From positions 6,735 to 70,734 of the forward strand of contig CAZFLK010000008.1 of NCBI GenBank assembly GCA_964519245.1: a DNA stretch of 64,000 nucleotides, read 5' to 3'. The DNA is from JAYPEY01 sp964519245 (GTDB lineage: Bacteria > Verrucomicrobiota > Verrucomicrobiia > Limisphaerales > JAYPEY01). Under the pieces are notes generated by a model, which saw nothing but the letters and a program-made list of their open reading frames with translations, searched no databases and had not been told where the DNA came from. The stretch's first letter is position 1. Each line of letters starts with the position of its first letter. The position numbers were made by a program, and so were the translations under genes. Shown one piece after another: positions 9,144 to 17,907 of this stretch.

Positions 9144-10504
9144 TGAACGAGCAGGATCGATTCGAAGAGCTGTGGAACGATTATGTCGAAGGCGAACTGA
9201 ACGAAGCCGGCATGGCCGAGCTGAAGGAACTCCTCGCCGAGGATGGCGCCCGCATGGCCGGGGCGATCGACAGCTTTCAGACGCACCGCCTGCTGGGCTT
9301 GTGCGCGCAGGATTCCGAGGAACGGCATGAGGACTTTGTGCGGCAGACGATGGACGCGCTGCCTGCGGAGGACGAGGCATTCGTCCAAGATGTGATCCAG
9401 TCGATCCCCCCGACGCGCAACCGACGCCTGGTCCCGCTGATTCCCAATTGGTTGTTGTCGGCGGCGGCGGCCGTCGCGCTGACCGTGGGCGTCTCGTTGT
9501 TGACGGACGACGCCTCGCCGACGATCGCCACGATCAGCGATCTGAGCGGACCGGCGCTGTGGACCGGGGATGAAGGACGGGTGATCCGGGACCTGAAGGC
9601 GGGCACGCCGCTCTCCGGCGGCACGTTGGAGGGAACCGCGCCCAACTCCTGGGTGAAACTGACCTTCAACGACGGTTCGGTCGTGACCTTGTCCGGCGAT
9701 TCCATGCTGACCTTTTCCGAATTGGGCCAGAAGGAGCTTCACCTCAAGCGCGGCGGCCTGTCGGCCGATGTGGAGCCCCAGGCCAAACCGATGCTGATTC
9801 ACACGCGTTCGGCGACGCTCACCGTCCTGGGAACGCGCTTCGATGTGGAGACGGAACTGGCGACAACGGCGTTGAATGTCAGCGAGGGTCGGGTCGGCAT
9901 TCAGCGTATCAGCGACGGACGTTCGGTCGAAGTGGCGGCGAACCACAGGGTGGTCGCGGCGGCTGATGTGGAATTGACGCCCGTGCGGCTGCCGGAACAG
10001 GTCCATTCCTGGCAAAGCGACATGAGCCGGGGGCCGAAGACGATGTATGGCAAGTGGGCGCCGGACCAGGGCGAAGACGGCGGTCGTCTTTGGGCGATTC
10101 CGTACGTCACGGAGAATGAGAAGACGATCTTCACGACCGGAGCCTCGGTCTCGCGATCGCGCACGCCGGTGGTTCTCAAACCGGATTCCAAGGTCCGCGT
10201 GCGTGGCCGCCTCAAGAAGCACAGCCATGTGTTTGTCGGCATGACGCTTCGTCATCGCAACGGCGATTTTGCCGGACGTTTTCAGGTTGTGCTTCCGAAG
10301 GAGGAGTTCTCGCCGAACGAGGAATTCGAGCTGACTCTTCCGCTGCCCCGATTCGGACTAGACCCCTCGCTGAATCATCAACGGGCCAAGCTTCCCGTAA
10401 AACCCGACGGCCTGATGGTGGAATCGATCTGGAGCCACAGCCTCTACAATCAGGCGTGGTTGAGTGTCAGTCATTTCGGAATTGAGGAAGCGGCGACGGA
10501 ATAG
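9143..10504 (+). CDS. FecR-domain transmembrane protein, putative anti-sigma or signalling partner
   Basis: 453 residues. ATG at 9143 is preferred because AGGAG at 9131-9135 gives a seven-base spacing; ATG at 9140 is adjacent. The N-terminal 95 residues are acidic and cytoplasmic, and probably bind the sigma factor. One transmembrane helix (about 102-121, NWLLSAAAAVALTVGVSLLT) is followed by a periplasmic FecR domain (about 128-295), with SWVKLTFNDGSVVTLSG, LHLKRGGLSADV, TLTVLGTRFDVE and NVSEGRVGI. The C-terminal 150 residues resemble a beta-sandwich of unknown family. Classical FecR relays a signal from a TonB receptor, but no receptor gene is nearby, as is common for PVC sigma/FecR pairs. 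It is translationally coupled to the sigma gene. Confidence 0.85.
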   Translation: MNEQDRFEELWNDYVEGELNEAGMAELKELLAEDGARMAGAIDSFQTHRLLGLCAQDSEERHEDFVRQTMDALPAEDEAFVQDVIQSIPPTRNRRLVPLIPNWLLSAAAAVALTVGVSLLTDDASPTIATISDLSGPALWTGDEGRVIRDLKAGTPLSGGTLEGTAPNSWVKLTFNDGSVVTLSGDSMLTFSELGQKELHLKRGGLSADVEPQAKPMLIHTRSATLTVLGTRFDVETELATTALNVSEGRVGIQRISDGRSVEVAANHRVVAAADVELTPVRLPEQVHSWQSDMSRGPKTMYGKWAPDQGEDGGRLWAIPYVTENEKTIFTTGASVSRSRTPVVLKPDSKVRVRGRLKKHSHVFVGMTLRHRNGDFAGRFQVVLPKEEFSPNEEFELTLPLPRFGLDPSLNHQRAKLPVKPDGLMVESIWSHSLYNQAWLSVSHFGIEEAATE

Positions 10505-10522
10505 GCTCACTGGTCTGGTTTT

Positions 10523-10798
10523 ATGAGAACATCATCGGAAACAGGCCAGCATGGCTTGACGGATCGAGAGGTTCAGGTATTGCGTTGCCTTTCCATGGGC
10601 ATGAGCAGTTCCGCAATCGCGGGCGCCATGGAGATTTCGGAGAACACCGTGAAGAATCACGTGAAACAGATCTTTGCCAAGTTGCGGGTCAAGAACCGCA
10701 CAGCCGCCGTGATCAAGGCGGCTCAACTGGAAATCATCCCGGCCCCGGGCATGGCTGCGCCGACGGACAACGCGTCGTCCCATCGTCGGGCCGAATAA
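10523..10798 (+). CDS. small LuxR/GerE-type HTH protein
   Basis: 91 residues consisting almost only of a LuxR-type DNA-binding domain: LTDREVQVLRCLSMGMSSSA, then EISENTVKNHVKQIFAKLRV (residues about 12-57). No receiver or ligand-binding domain is attached. It lies 18 bases after the FecR gene and 12 before the cytochrome/cupredoxin gene, so it is probably in the same transcript. Stand-alone GerE domains can act as transcription regulators, either alone or by heterodimerising. A role in tuning the sigma/FecR-driven operon is inferred from position only. Confidence 0.8.
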   Translation: MRTSSETGQHGLTDREVQVLRCLSMGMSSSAIAGAMEISENTVKNHVKQIFAKLRVKNRTAAVIKAAQLEIIPAPGMAAPTDNASSHRRAE

Positions 10799-10810
10799 CC
10801 ACACAGTTTC

Positions 10811-12157
10811 ATGATTCGCTTCGACAAGAGTGTTCTGCTTCTGATTGGTCTCTGCCATGCGCCGGCAGTCCCGATCGAAGCCGCTGAGAATGCGGTTTCT
10901 CCCGAAGGCCAGGTTCGTATACACCGATTCAAGGGAGTGAATCGCTCCGTCTACGACGCGTTCGTCTACCTGAACCGGTTGCCTGAGAAACCACAGGATG
11001 GAGAACGGGCGTCGGACTTTGCGGGCCGCGTCTACGGCCGGCTCGCCAATCAGGAGGGGCGCATTCTCATCAAGTTGCCGCCTTCGATGAATCGCAGCGC
11101 CTACCGTGGATACAAGACCTTCATGGGTTCCGAGGGGGACGAACAGGTCCGCAATTGCGTGAGTTGCCATGCGCCGTCTGACTTCAAGGACGCGTCAACC
11201 CATGTGACCGATCGCAGCGGCAAGGCGAAACCCACGCCGGGCCTGCGCAATCTCAAGCAGAGCGAGGCCGAGCTGGCGGAGATCCTGCGCGCCAAGATTG
11301 TGGCGAGCTGGCATCGACAGACCGGAGCGATGAAGATTGACGAGGCCTACGACGCCATGGCCATCACCGAGAAAGACATTCCCGATCTGGTGGCCTTTCT
11401 GAAAACGCTTCGCGACGTTCCGGATGAAAGATTCCGACAACTGATCGTTGAAGCCGAGGTCACGGATGTGCTCGCGGAAGCCGGTCCGACAAAGGTGAAC
11501 CCATCGACTGCATCGTCGGGCACGATCATGGGCGTGGCGCGGTTCGAAGGGCAACGGCCCAAGGCCAAGCCCGTACCCATGGACGGAGCCAGCCTCAAAC
11601 TGCATAAGTCCCAACCGTTGGAGGAGAACGCGTTGATTGGTCCTGATGGCGCCTTGGCAAACGTCTTTGTCCAGGTGAAAAAGGGATTGGAACGCAGGGA
11701 GTACGAGCCGCCCAGGGAGCCCGTCTTGATGGACCAAATTGGTTCGGTTTTTCGTCCGCGTGTGCAGGGCATCATGGTGGGGCAGAAGTTTGTCATGCGG
11801 AACAGCGATCCCTTCATCCACAACGTGCGTTCCATGTCCCTGCGCAATCGCGCCTTCAATGTCGCCCAGCCTCCGGGGACAGCCGATCGCGAGCAGACCT
11901 TTCGTCGTCGCGAAGGCCCGATCCGCATGGGCTGCGATTTCCACAAGTGGATGCGAGCCTACCTGTTCGTCGTGGAGCATCCCTACTTCGCGGTTACGGA
12001 TGCGAAGGGGCAATTCGAGATCAAGGGCCTGCCTCCCGATGAGTATGAGCTCGAGGCCTGGCATGAGGAGTTCGGCGAACTCGAAGCGAATGTGACCGTC
12101 GGCCCGGATGGCAAGGCGACAGCGGAGTTCGTGTTTCAGTCGAAGAAAGAGGATTGA
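10811..12157 (+). CDS. secreted cytochrome c / cupredoxin / CnaB-like fusion protein
   Basis: 448 residues with a short N-terminal signal. The first half is a cytochrome c domain with C116-VSC-H120, and Met in TGAMKIDEAYDAM may be the distal ligand. The second half has a plastocyanin-like type 1 copper pattern: H337 in SDPFIHNV, then C375, H378 and M381 in GCDFHKWM. The last 60 residues (VTDAKGQFEIKGLPPDEYEL) look like a carboxypeptidase-regulatory/CnaB beta-sandwich. A heme domain followed by a copper domain suggests intramolecular electron transfer in the periplasm. The next gene encodes a two-heme PSD protein and starts at or near this stop, so the two probably work in one electron chain. 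Exact ligands are inferred from spacing. Confidence 0.78.
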   Translation: MIRFDKSVLLLIGLCHAPAVPIEAAENAVSPEGQVRIHRFKGVNRSVYDAFVYLNRLPEKPQDGERASDFAGRVYGRLANQEGRILIKLPPSMNRSAYRGYKTFMGSEGDEQVRNCVSCHAPSDFKDASTHVTDRSGKAKPTPGLRNLKQSEAELAEILRAKIVASWHRQTGAMKIDEAYDAMAITEKDIPDLVAFLKTLRDVPDERFRQLIVEAEVTDVLAEAGPTKVNPSTASSGTIMGVARFEGQRPKAKPVPMDGASLKLHKSQPLEENALIGPDGALANVFVQVKKGLERREYEPPREPVLMDQIGSVFRPRVQGIMVGQKFVMRNSDPFIHNVRSMSLRNRAFNVAQPPGTADREQTFRRREGPIRMGCDFHKWMRAYLFVVEHPYFAVTDAKGQFEIKGLPPDEYELEAWHEEFGELEANVTVGPDGKATAEFVFQSKKED

Positions 12158-12165
12158 GCGGAATC

Positions 12166-14736
12166 ATGGAGTTCCAACACCAGGCAAGGCCCATCGGAGC
12201 GCGGACATCCTTGTCCGCATGTTGCGTCCGAGTGTTCCGACGCGCGGACAGGGATGTCCGCGCTCCCTTTGCTGTTGTTGCCGTCTGCCTGATCGCAAGC
12301 GCCCCCCCGGCCATCGCCGCTACCCCCGACTTCCAATCCGCCGTCGCGCCCTTGATCGAATCGTCGTGCATCGACTGCCACGACGGGGACACGGAAACGA
12401 ATCTGAACTTTGATTCCCTGGGCTTCAATCTCTCGGACGCCGACACCTTCAATGCCTGGGAGAAGGTCTTCGACCGCGTGGTGAAACACGAGATGCCGCC
12501 ACCAAAGAAAAGGCAACCGAAGACCGACGTCCGGAACAAGGCCCTCGACGCCCTGCGCGACTCGCTCCACAAGTCCAACGCCGCCCGACAGACCAGGGAA
12601 GGCCGCGTTCCCGCGCGTCGCCTCACCCGGACGGAGTACGAGCATACGATGCGCGACCTGCTCGGCATTCACGCGAATCTCGCTCGGTTCCTCCCCGCTG
12701 AAAACGACGGCGCCGCCTTCGACACCATTTCCAGTGGTCAGGGTTTGTCCCCGGTCCATATCCAAGCCTACCTGACCGCCGCCGATCGCGCCCTGGACGA
12801 GGTGATCCAACTCGGCCGCAAGCCACGTTGGCGTGAGAAGCCCTATGATCTCGATTATGTCAACCGCCACTACATCAAGATGTGGTTCGACCGGCCGTTG
12901 CGAAACGGCGGGAGCACAATCAAGCCGGAAGGGGACGAAGTCGTGACCTTCGAGAAGCGCAACCATTCCATGCGCTCGGACGCCGTCGGTTTCCGGCCCG
13001 CCTATCCTGGAATGTACCGCATCGAGATGACCGCGCGCGGTTATCAGGCCAAGACGCCTGTGACCCTTGCGATCATGAAGGCGAGCGACAAGGCGGGCGG
13101 ATCGGAATTGGTCGGTTTCTACGATCTGTTGCCCGAGCAACCTCGCCGAATCTCGCTAACCACCTACTTTACGCCGGATCACTATTTCTATCCCATCCCG
13201 ATGGATGACGATGTGGCCCACGCTCGGGGCTATGGCGGCATTTACGCCTACGGCGCCAAGAAGTATCCCGGTGAGGGCGTGGCCTTGAAAGACGTGACGA
13301 TCCGCGGGCCCTTGGAAAAGGAATGGCCGCCGAAACATACGCGGGAATTCTTCCACGGTGTCGGGTTGCGCCATCGCGAAGTGCGGGAGCAGGAATGGCG
13401 TCGCATCTGGCGACAAGGCGGGGAGCGGATACGTCTCTACGAATTCCAGATGTCAAAGCCGCCGCTGGAGCATCTCCGCGAAATGATCGAACGCATCGGG
13501 CCGCGGGCCTTGCGCCGCCCGTTGCAGGACGACGAAGCCCAGGCGTTTGCAAACCTGGCGAAACCGGCGTTGGAGGCGAAGCGCGGATTCGATGACGCCG
13601 CGCGCGTTGCCTTTCGCGCCCTGTTCAGCTCGCCGCAGTTTCTCTTTCACTCCGCTGAGCCCGGTCCCTTGAACGATTACGCATTGGCAACGCGATTGTC
13701 CTACTTTCTCTGGAAAAGCGCGCCGGATGACCAGCTGTTCCGCCTGGCGGGGGAAGGAAGACTGGTCGAGGAGAAGACCTTGTCCGCCCAAGTGAACCGG
13801 ATGCTGAACGATCCCAAGTCCGCCCGGTTCGTGAGAGATTTTCTGGACCAGTGGATCGGGCTTAACCGCATCGACGCGACCACGCCCGATGACAAGCTTT
13901 ACCCAGAATATGACGATATACTGCGCCAAGGCATGCTGGCTGAGACGCGCGCCTTCTTCCGCGAACTGATTGCGAGGAATCTTCCGGTGCGAAATCTGGT
14001 CGATTCCGATTTCACCTTCCTGAATCGCCGGCTCGCGGAGCACTACAGGATTCCCGACGTCGCGGGCGAGGCGTTGCGGCGCGTGGACTTGCCCTCGTGG
14101 AGTCCCCGCGGTGGATTGATGACCCAGGCCAGTGTGCTGAAGATCACCGCGAACGGCACGACCACCACGCCGGTGAAGCGCGGCAACTTTGTATTGAGCA
14201 CATTGCTGGGCCGCGCGGTTTCATCGCCGCCGCCGGCCGTAGAACCGATTGAACCCGACACGCGCGGCGCCACGACCATTCGCGAGCTTCTGGACAAGCA
14301 TCGGAACGTCGAGAAGTGCGCGGTCTGTCATCGCAAGATCGACCCCCCGGGTTTTGCGTTGGAGAGCTTTGATCCAATCGGCGGCTATCGCACGCGTTAC
14401 CGGTCAAACGAAAACGGCGATCAGCCCGTCCGCAAGCTGCGCGGCCGTTGGATTTATGAGTACAAGCTCGGGCCGAAGGTCGATGCGAGCGGCACGACGG
14501 AGGAAGGCGAGGCTTTTCGCGACGTTCGCGGATTCAAGAAATTTATGCTGAAGCACGAGAAGGACATCGCCCGGAATCTCCTCGCCAACCTCGTCGCCTA
14601 CGCCACCGGAGGTGAGATCCAATTCGCGGATCGCACGGAGTTGGACCGAATTCTCAAACGACTGGAGCCTGCGGGTTTCAACACGCGCACCATGATTCAC
14701 GAGGTCGTGCAAAGCCGGATGTTTCGAAACAAATGA
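12166..14736 (+). CDS. DUF1587/1592/1588/1585 (PSD) di-heme cytochrome protein
   Basis: 856 residues from ATG 12166; a TTG at 12154 overlaps the preceding stop and is the alternative start. A planctomycete-type cytochrome domain near the N-terminus has CIDCH. It is followed by DUF1587 (TRTEYEHTMRDLLG), a middle region, DUF1592 (LSYFLWKSAPDDQLFRLA), DUF1588 (RGGLMTQASVLKITANGTTT) with a second heme motif CAVCH, and C-terminal DUF1585 (NLLANLVAYATGGEIQFADR). This domain order is characteristic of PVC and myxobacterial secreted proteins that always pair with DUF1552, as here. Their function is not experimentally settled. The first ~34 residues are encoded by a palindromic repeat (12196-12266) that leads straight into the signal core FAVVAVCLIASAPPAIAA. 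Confidence 0.9.
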   Translation: MEFQHQARPIGARTSLSACCVRVFRRADRDVRAPFAVVAVCLIASAPPAIAATPDFQSAVAPLIESSCIDCHDGDTETNLNFDSLGFNLSDADTFNAWEKVFDRVVKHEMPPPKKRQPKTDVRNKALDALRDSLHKSNAARQTREGRVPARRLTRTEYEHTMRDLLGIHANLARFLPAENDGAAFDTISSGQGLSPVHIQAYLTAADRALDEVIQLGRKPRWREKPYDLDYVNRHYIKMWFDRPLRNGGSTIKPEGDEVVTFEKRNHSMRSDAVGFRPAYPGMYRIEMTARGYQAKTPVTLAIMKASDKAGGSELVGFYDLLPEQPRRISLTTYFTPDHYFYPIPMDDDVAHARGYGGIYAYGAKKYPGEGVALKDVTIRGPLEKEWPPKHTREFFHGVGLRHREVREQEWRRIWRQGGERIRLYEFQMSKPPLEHLREMIERIGPRALRRPLQDDEAQAFANLAKPALEAKRGFDDAARVAFRALFSSPQFLFHSAEPGPLNDYALATRLSYFLWKSAPDDQLFRLAGEGRLVEEKTLSAQVNRMLNDPKSARFVRDFLDQWIGLNRIDATTPDDKLYPEYDDILRQGMLAETRAFFRELIARNLPVRNLVDSDFTFLNRRLAEHYRIPDVAGEALRRVDLPSWSPRGGLMTQASVLKITANGTTTTPVKRGNFVLSTLLGRAVSSPPPAVEPIEPDTRGATTIRELLDKHRNVEKCAVCHRKIDPPGFALESFDPIGGYRTRYRSNENGDQPVRKLRGRWIYEYKLGPKVDASGTTEEGEAFRDVRGFKKFMLKHEKDIARNLLANLVAYATGGEIQFADRTELDRILKRLEPAGFNTRTMIHEVVQSRMFRNK
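12196..12266. repeat. double-hairpin palindromic element inside the PSD gene 5' end
   Basis: The 23-base arms at 12196-12218 and 12244-12266 are inverted copies with one mismatch and enclose a 25-base loop. Each arm is itself a hairpin, GCGGACA-(4 bases)-TGTCCGC, framed outside by GGAGC and GCTCC. The element lies in frame after ATG 12166 and ends within the codon just before the hydrophobic signal-peptide core. The same architecture recurs at 32356-32424, and partial copies occur at 3999 and 51167. Confidence 0.8.
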
Positions 14737-15968
14737 AAACCAACCGTCGCCAATTCCTCCGAGCCGCCGGCGTTTCGCTCGCTTTGCCTTGGCTTGAATC
14801 GTCCGGCCGCGCCGAGACGCCGCCGCCCAAGCGCGCGGTCTTCATCTGCACGGCGTTGGGCCTTCACCCCCCGTCGCTGTGGCCAAACAAGGCAGGCGCG
14901 GACTACGGCTCCACCGAGTATCTCGACCTTCTCAAGGAACATCGCTCAGACTATACGCTGTTCTCCGGGCTCTCGCACCCGGACCAGGGCGGCGAGCACG
15001 AAACGGAGCGCACCTTCCTGAGCGCCGCGCGCAATCCCCAACAGGATGGTTTCCGCAATTCGATTTCCGTCGATCAGTTCGCCGCGGGCAAACTCGGCTA
15101 TGTCACCCGTTTCCCCTCGGTGATCCTCAGCTCCAACGGCTCTTCGAGTCAGTCCTTCACCGGCGGCGGCGTCATGGTTCCGGCGGAGCACAGTCCCTCC
15201 CGCATGTTTGCCCGGATGTTCCTGAAAGGGAGCCCCGAGGAGATTGCCCGGCAAAAACAGAAGCTCGCCGATGGCCGAAGCGTCCTCGATGAGTTGATGA
15301 ATCAATCCAAGGCCCTGCGCGGCAACTCGACCGCCGCTGATCAGGCCAAGCTGGACGAGTATTTCGAATCGGTCCGCAGGACCGAGCGCGACCTGCGCGA
15401 ACAGCGCGCCTGGATGGATCGCCCGAAACCGTCCGTCGAAGTCGAGCAGCCGAGGGACATCTACGACAAGTCCGACATGATCGGCCGCATTCGGTTGTTG
15501 ATGAACCTTGTCCCGCTGATCGTGCAGACCGATTCCTCGCGCGTCATTAGCGTGGTCATTCAGGACCACCTGACCATCCCGCAGGTGGCCGGCGTCGAGA
15601 GCGAGCATCACAACCTGTCGCACCACGGCAAGGAACCCGGGAAGATCGAGCAACTAAAGAAGATCGAAATCGCAATCCTGAAGCAGTTCGAAAGCCTGTT
15701 GTCGCAGTTGAAGGAGAAGTGCGAAGCCGGCGGTTCGCTGCTCGACAACACCATGACCTTGTTCGGCAGCAACCTCGGCAACGCCAATGCGCATGATCCC
15801 CGGAACCTGCCCATCTTCCTTGCGGGCGGCGGATTCAAACACGGCCGTCACGTGTCACACGATTCGCGCAACAACACTCCCCTGTGCAATCTTTACGTTC
15901 GCATGCTCCAGGAAATGAACATCGAGATCGATTCGTTCGCCACCAGTTCCGGGGTGTTGAGCTGGTAG
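14733..15968 (+). CDS. DUF1552 family Tat-exported protein
   Basis: 411 residues. The N-terminus is a Tat-like signal (NRRQFLRAAGVSLALPWLES). DUF1552 hallmarks follow: PKRAVFICTALGLHPPSLWP, FSGLSHPDQGGEHE, DNTMTLFGSNLGNANAHDPR and LPIFLAGGGFKHGRH. The family is distantly related to the DUF1501/alkaline-phosphatase-like group and almost always sits directly after a DUF1592-type cytochrome, as here. The start overlaps the upstream stop (ATGA), so the two are made in equal amounts and probably form one exported complex. Export in folded form via Tat suggests a cofactor or metal bound in the cytoplasm. Activity is unknown. Confidence 0.92.
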   Translation: MKTNRRQFLRAAGVSLALPWLESSGRAETPPPKRAVFICTALGLHPPSLWPNKAGADYGSTEYLDLLKEHRSDYTLFSGLSHPDQGGEHETERTFLSAARNPQQDGFRNSISVDQFAAGKLGYVTRFPSVILSSNGSSSQSFTGGGVMVPAEHSPSRMFARMFLKGSPEEIARQKQKLADGRSVLDELMNQSKALRGNSTAADQAKLDEYFESVRRTERDLREQRAWMDRPKPSVEVEQPRDIYDKSDMIGRIRLLMNLVPLIVQTDSSRVISVVIQDHLTIPQVAGVESEHHNLSHHGKEPGKIEQLKKIEIAILKQFESLLSQLKEKCEAGGSLLDNTMTLFGSNLGNANAHDPRNLPIFLAGGGFKHGRHVSHDSRNNTPLCNLYVRMLQEMNIEIDSFATSSGVLSW

Positions 15969-16070
15969 AACGATTGCGGCGGGAAACAGGAGTTGAACTG
16001 ACGATGAAGCCAACGCGCCAACAGGCCGATCCCAAGTCAGCCCTCTTTCGTTCCTTCAGGAATTTGAAGT

Positions 16071-16151
16071 GGGCCGCCTGCGGCGAGGCGGCCCTACCCA
16101 AGTTGGTAGGGATGGCTCGCCGAGCCGTCCCATTTCAAAACCCCAAAGGGG
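16071..16151. repeat. run of four short hairpins between DUF1552 and PQQ-propeller genes
   Basis: The 259-base gap holds consecutive stem-loops: GGGCCGCCT/AGGCGGCCC (16071-16094), CCCTACC/GGTAGGG (16092-16111, sharing bases with the first), GGCTC/GAGCC (16114-16126) and CCCC-AAA-GGGG (16141-16151). Tight packing of G+C palindromes without a T-run is typical of dispersed palindromic repeats, and could also attenuate read-through between the two operons. Confidence 0.65.
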
Positions 16152-16227
16152 TGACACCACCCCAATGATTAACCTCCGCCGAAGTGGAATGAACTCCGCG
16201 TCCCGCTGATCTCCAAGAATATACACC

Positions 16228-17907
16228 ATGCTCCCCCTCAAACGTCATCATCAACTCGGCATCGCGACGCTTCTCTCGTCGTGCAGCCTCACGCCTTGCT
16301 ACGCCGACGTCGCCTCAAACTGGCATCAATGGCGTGGACCCGAACACAACGGTGTTTCCCGAACCGCCAATCCGCCGATCGAGTGGAGCGAAAGCAAGAA
16401 TGTCCAATGGAAGACCGCCATTCCCGGCGCCGGCAATTCCACGCCGATCGTCTGGGGCGGCAAGGTCTTTGTTCTGACGGCCATCAACACCGGCATCGTC
16501 GATCCGGGCCTCCCGAAGCCGGAGGATCAACCCCAGCGGGTCTTCGGCATCAAGCGCCCCAACACGACGCACTCCTTTTTCGTGCTTTGTCTGGACCGGG
16601 AAACGGGCCGTGAAATCTGGCGGCGCCGGGCGACCGACAACATTCCGCACCAGGGTCACCACAAGGACGCCTCCTTCGCGTCTTCTTCCCCGATCACCGA
16701 TGGCGAGCGTCTTTACTGCTGGTTCGGGTCGACCGGTCTGTTCTGCTACGACCTCGATGGAAAACTTCTCTGGCAGCGCGATCTCGGCCATGTGCATGTC
16801 GGCGCCGATCTGGGAGAGGGAACCTCCCCCGCGCTGCACGACGGCAAACTCGTCATCGTCCGCGACCACGCGCGTCAGTCCTATATCGAGATGCTCGACG
16901 CCAGGACCGGCGACACGCTTTGGAAGAAGGATCGCGACGAGGACAACACCTGGGCGACGCCCGCGATCGTGAAGCATAACGGCCGGACGCAAGTCATCAC
17001 GCCCGGCTCCAAGAAGATCCGCAGCTACGACTTGAATTCCGGCAACCTCATCTGGGAGTGCGGCGGCCTGACCGGCAATCCCATTCCTTGTCCGGTTGTG
17101 AAAGGCGACCATGTCATTTGCATGACCGGTTACAAGGGCCACTCCGTGATGTCGTTGCCGCTCTCGGCTGAGGGCGACATCACCGACTCGGATCAAATCA
17201 AATGGTCAAGAAATCGCGGGACCCCCTACATTCCTTCGCCGCTGCTCTATGACGGCCTCGTCTGGTTCAACCAATCCAACCAGGGCCTGTTGACCTGTCT
17301 TGACGCGGAGACGGGCGAACCGCTCATTGATCGCCAGCGTCTGGGCCGCGTCCGCAACATGTACTCCTCGCCTGTTGGGGCGCAGGGCCGGGTCTACGTC
17401 ACAGCTCGCGATGGAACGACGCTGGCGCTCAAGAACGACAAGACATTCCATGTCCTGGCGACCAACAGGCTCGACGACTCCATCAATTCGTCTCCGGCGA
17501 TGGCGGGCGATCAGTTGTTCCTGCGCGGCGATCGGTTCCTCTACTGCCTTTCAGCAAAGGCCGGGTCCAAGAAGCCAACGCTAAACATCCTCAAGGGCGA
17601 CGAACGCTCCGTGATTCAGAAGGGCGCCGCGCGTCCGGCGACCAAACCCATGAAAGGCCCGAACGCGAAGCTTCTGGCAACGATCGATGCAGGTCCGATG
17701 CCCAAGGATTACCCCGGCGGCAAGGGGCACCAACCATGGGTCGACAGTTGGATGAAAAAGTTCAGCGAAGAACAACGCCACCAACTCGGCACGCTTTGGG
17801 CGGAGAAAATGCGCACCGATCCCGCCATGCCGAATAAGGGCATGTCTTTCGTCAAGATCCTCAAGTACGTCCGTGAGAACGGGAAGAAACAGTCCGGCGA
17901 CAAATGA
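16228..17907 (+). CDS. secreted PQQ-type beta-propeller protein with shared C-terminal module
   Basis: 559 residues with a signal peptide ending around TPCYADVA. Residues about 30-455 form a PQQ/WD-like propeller, with blade motifs such as WHQWRGPEHNGVSRT, TPIVWGGKVFVLTAI, LDRETGREIWRR, YDLDGKLLWQRDLG and ARTGDTLWKKD. This class often occurs in PVC secretomes as 'outer membrane protein assembly factor BamB-like' domains. Catalytic PQQ-enzyme residues are not evident. Residues about 482-548 carry a helical tail that is repeated at the ends of two nearby, unrelated proteins (next sulfatase and Vgb-like protein). Its stop overlaps the start of the sulfatase gene (ATGA), so the two are co-translated. 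It may scaffold or recognise polysaccharide; this is inference. Confidence 0.88.
   Translation: MLPLKRHHQLGIATLLSSCSLTPCYADVASNWHQWRGPEHNGVSRTANPPIEWSESKNVQWKTAIPGAGNSTPIVWGGKVFVLTAINTGIVDPGLPKPEDQPQRVFGIKRPNTTHSFFVLCLDRETGREIWRRRATDNIPHQGHHKDASFASSSPITDGERLYCWFGSTGLFCYDLDGKLLWQRDLGHVHVGADLGEGTSPALHDGKLVIVRDHARQSYIEMLDARTGDTLWKKDRDEDNTWATPAIVKHNGRTQVITPGSKKIRSYDLNSGNLIWECGGLTGNPIPCPVVKGDHVICMTGYKGHSVMSLPLSAEGDITDSDQIKWSRNRGTPYIPSPLLYDGLVWFNQSNQGLLTCLDAETGEPLIDRQRLGRVRNMYSSPVGAQGRVYVTARDGTTLALKNDKTFHVLATNRLDDSINSSPAMAGDQLFLRGDRFLYCLSAKAGSKKPTLNILKGDERSVIQKGAARPATKPMKGPNAKLLATIDAGPMPKDYPGGKGHQPWVDSWMKKFSEEQRHQLGTLWAEKMRTDPAMPNKGMSFVKILKYVRENGKKQSGDK
17671..17871 (+). other. shared C-terminal module, copy 1 (in PQQ-type propeller)
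   Basis: Residues 482-548 of the propeller protein run from LLATIDAG to SFVKILKYV. Positions identical to copies 2 and 3 include LL..I, P..Y, HQ..VD..M, QR...G.LW..K, P.M.N.G and SFVKI...V. The copy is followed by a basic tail of about ten residues. Confidence 0.85.

Noticed and set aside
16228..17907. PQQ-dependent alcohol dehydrogenase
   Set aside because: The blade motifs fit a propeller, but I see no catalytic Asp/Ca-site signature, no disulfide Cys pair and no heme domain.
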